Position numbers and translations under genes: made by a program. From assembly GCA_021775275.1 (NCBI GenBank), contig JAJFIE010000049.1:1-7037 (forward strand): DNA of 7,037 bases, given 5' to 3'. Below, one piece after another: positions 6,728 through 7,037 of this stretch. Under the pieces are notes generated by a model. It ran no database searches. It was not told the origin of the DNA and saw only the letters and a list, made by a program, of their open reading frames with translations. Origin of the DNA: Rhodospirillales bacterium. GTDB taxonomy: Bacteria; Pseudomonadota; Alphaproteobacteria; Rhodospirillales; Casp-alpha2. Each line of letters opens with the position of its first letter. The first letter of the stretch is position 1.

Positions 6728-7037
6728 CCATTGCGCTTCTATTCCTTGGCCTGTTTGCCCTTGTCCTTATCAATGTGCCGATTGCCGTCGCTCTGGCTGT
6801 TGCGACTTCGGTCGCCATGGTCGTCACTCAAGGGTCGTATATCCTGCCCAATATTGCACTGGTGATGATGGATGGCGCGACCAAGTTTCCGTTGATCGCC
6901 ATTCCATTGTTCATCCTGGCCGGCGCCATCATGAACACTGGGGGATTGTCACGCCGCCTGATCGCCTTTGCCTCGGCGCTCTTCGGTTTTGTCAAGGGCG
7001 GGCTGGCAATGATCAACATTGGCACATCCATGTTCTT
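6724..7037 (+). CDS. dctM: TRAP transporter large permease subunit, DctM family (3' end cut by window edge)
   Basis: The frame is open from the ATG at 6724 to the right edge, giving 104 residues of a protein usually about 425-440 long. The start is hydrophobic (MTIALLFLGLFALVLINVPI), followed by a second membrane segment. FPLIAIPLFILAGAIMNTGG (about residues 55-74) and the SRRLIAFASALFGFVKGGLA region are hallmarks of DctM, the ion-transporter-like subunit that carries the substrate and sodium path. A GGGAG at 6712-6716 lies about 7 nt before the ATG, within dctQ. The 4-nt overlap with dctQ is typical. Nothing unusual is visible in the part present. Confidence 0.94.
   Translation, partial: MTIALLFLGLFALVLINVPIAVALAVATSVAMVVTQGSYILPNIALVMMDGATKFPLIAIPLFILAGAIMNTGGLSRRLIAFASALFGFVKGGLAMINIGTSMF

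Overview
The window looks like part of an alphaproteobacterial chromosome. This is inferred from moderate GC coding DNA, a periplasmic TRAP uptake system, a serine-glyoxylate-type aminotransferase and an FCD-type GntR regulator; no rRNA or other phylogenetic marker is present. It reads as one catabolic locus: two divergent operons that share an AT-rich control region at about 3559-3821.

Leftward (minus strand) operon: a 974-residue FAD- and Fe-S-binding D-2-hydroxyacid dehydrogenase (634-3558). It is followed after 12 nt by a GntR/FCD repressor-type gene (621 down to the left edge, where it is cut). The repressor's ribosome binding site overlaps the end of the dehydrogenase gene, so the two are probably co-transcribed.

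Rightward (plus strand) operon: a class V PLP aminotransferase of the serine/alanine/aspartate-glyoxylate group (3822-4997), then a TRAP transporter. The transporter consists of a periplasmic binding protein (5123-6109), a small membrane subunit (6209-6727) and the start of the large membrane subunit (6724 to the right edge, cut). The aminotransferase-dctP gap and the dctP-dctQ gap both hold stem-loops. The second has a T-run and looks like an attenuator that would favour binding-protein expression over permease expression.

Control region: a perfect 10-bp palindrome (3597-3606) lies at the predicted start of the leftward transcript, and a second GTATAC core (3731-3736) lies inside the predicted rightward promoter. 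These are good candidate operators for the locus GntR protein.

Working model (inference): the TRAP system imports a small 2-hydroxy acid. The flavoprotein oxidises it to a 2-oxo acid, and the aminotransferase converts that product to an amino acid. Glycolate to glyoxylate to glycine is the simplest fit. GntR would release both promoters when an organic-acid inducer binds. Nothing here looks like a new type of system; the interest lies in the combination of functions, the unresolved substrate and the regulatory layout.
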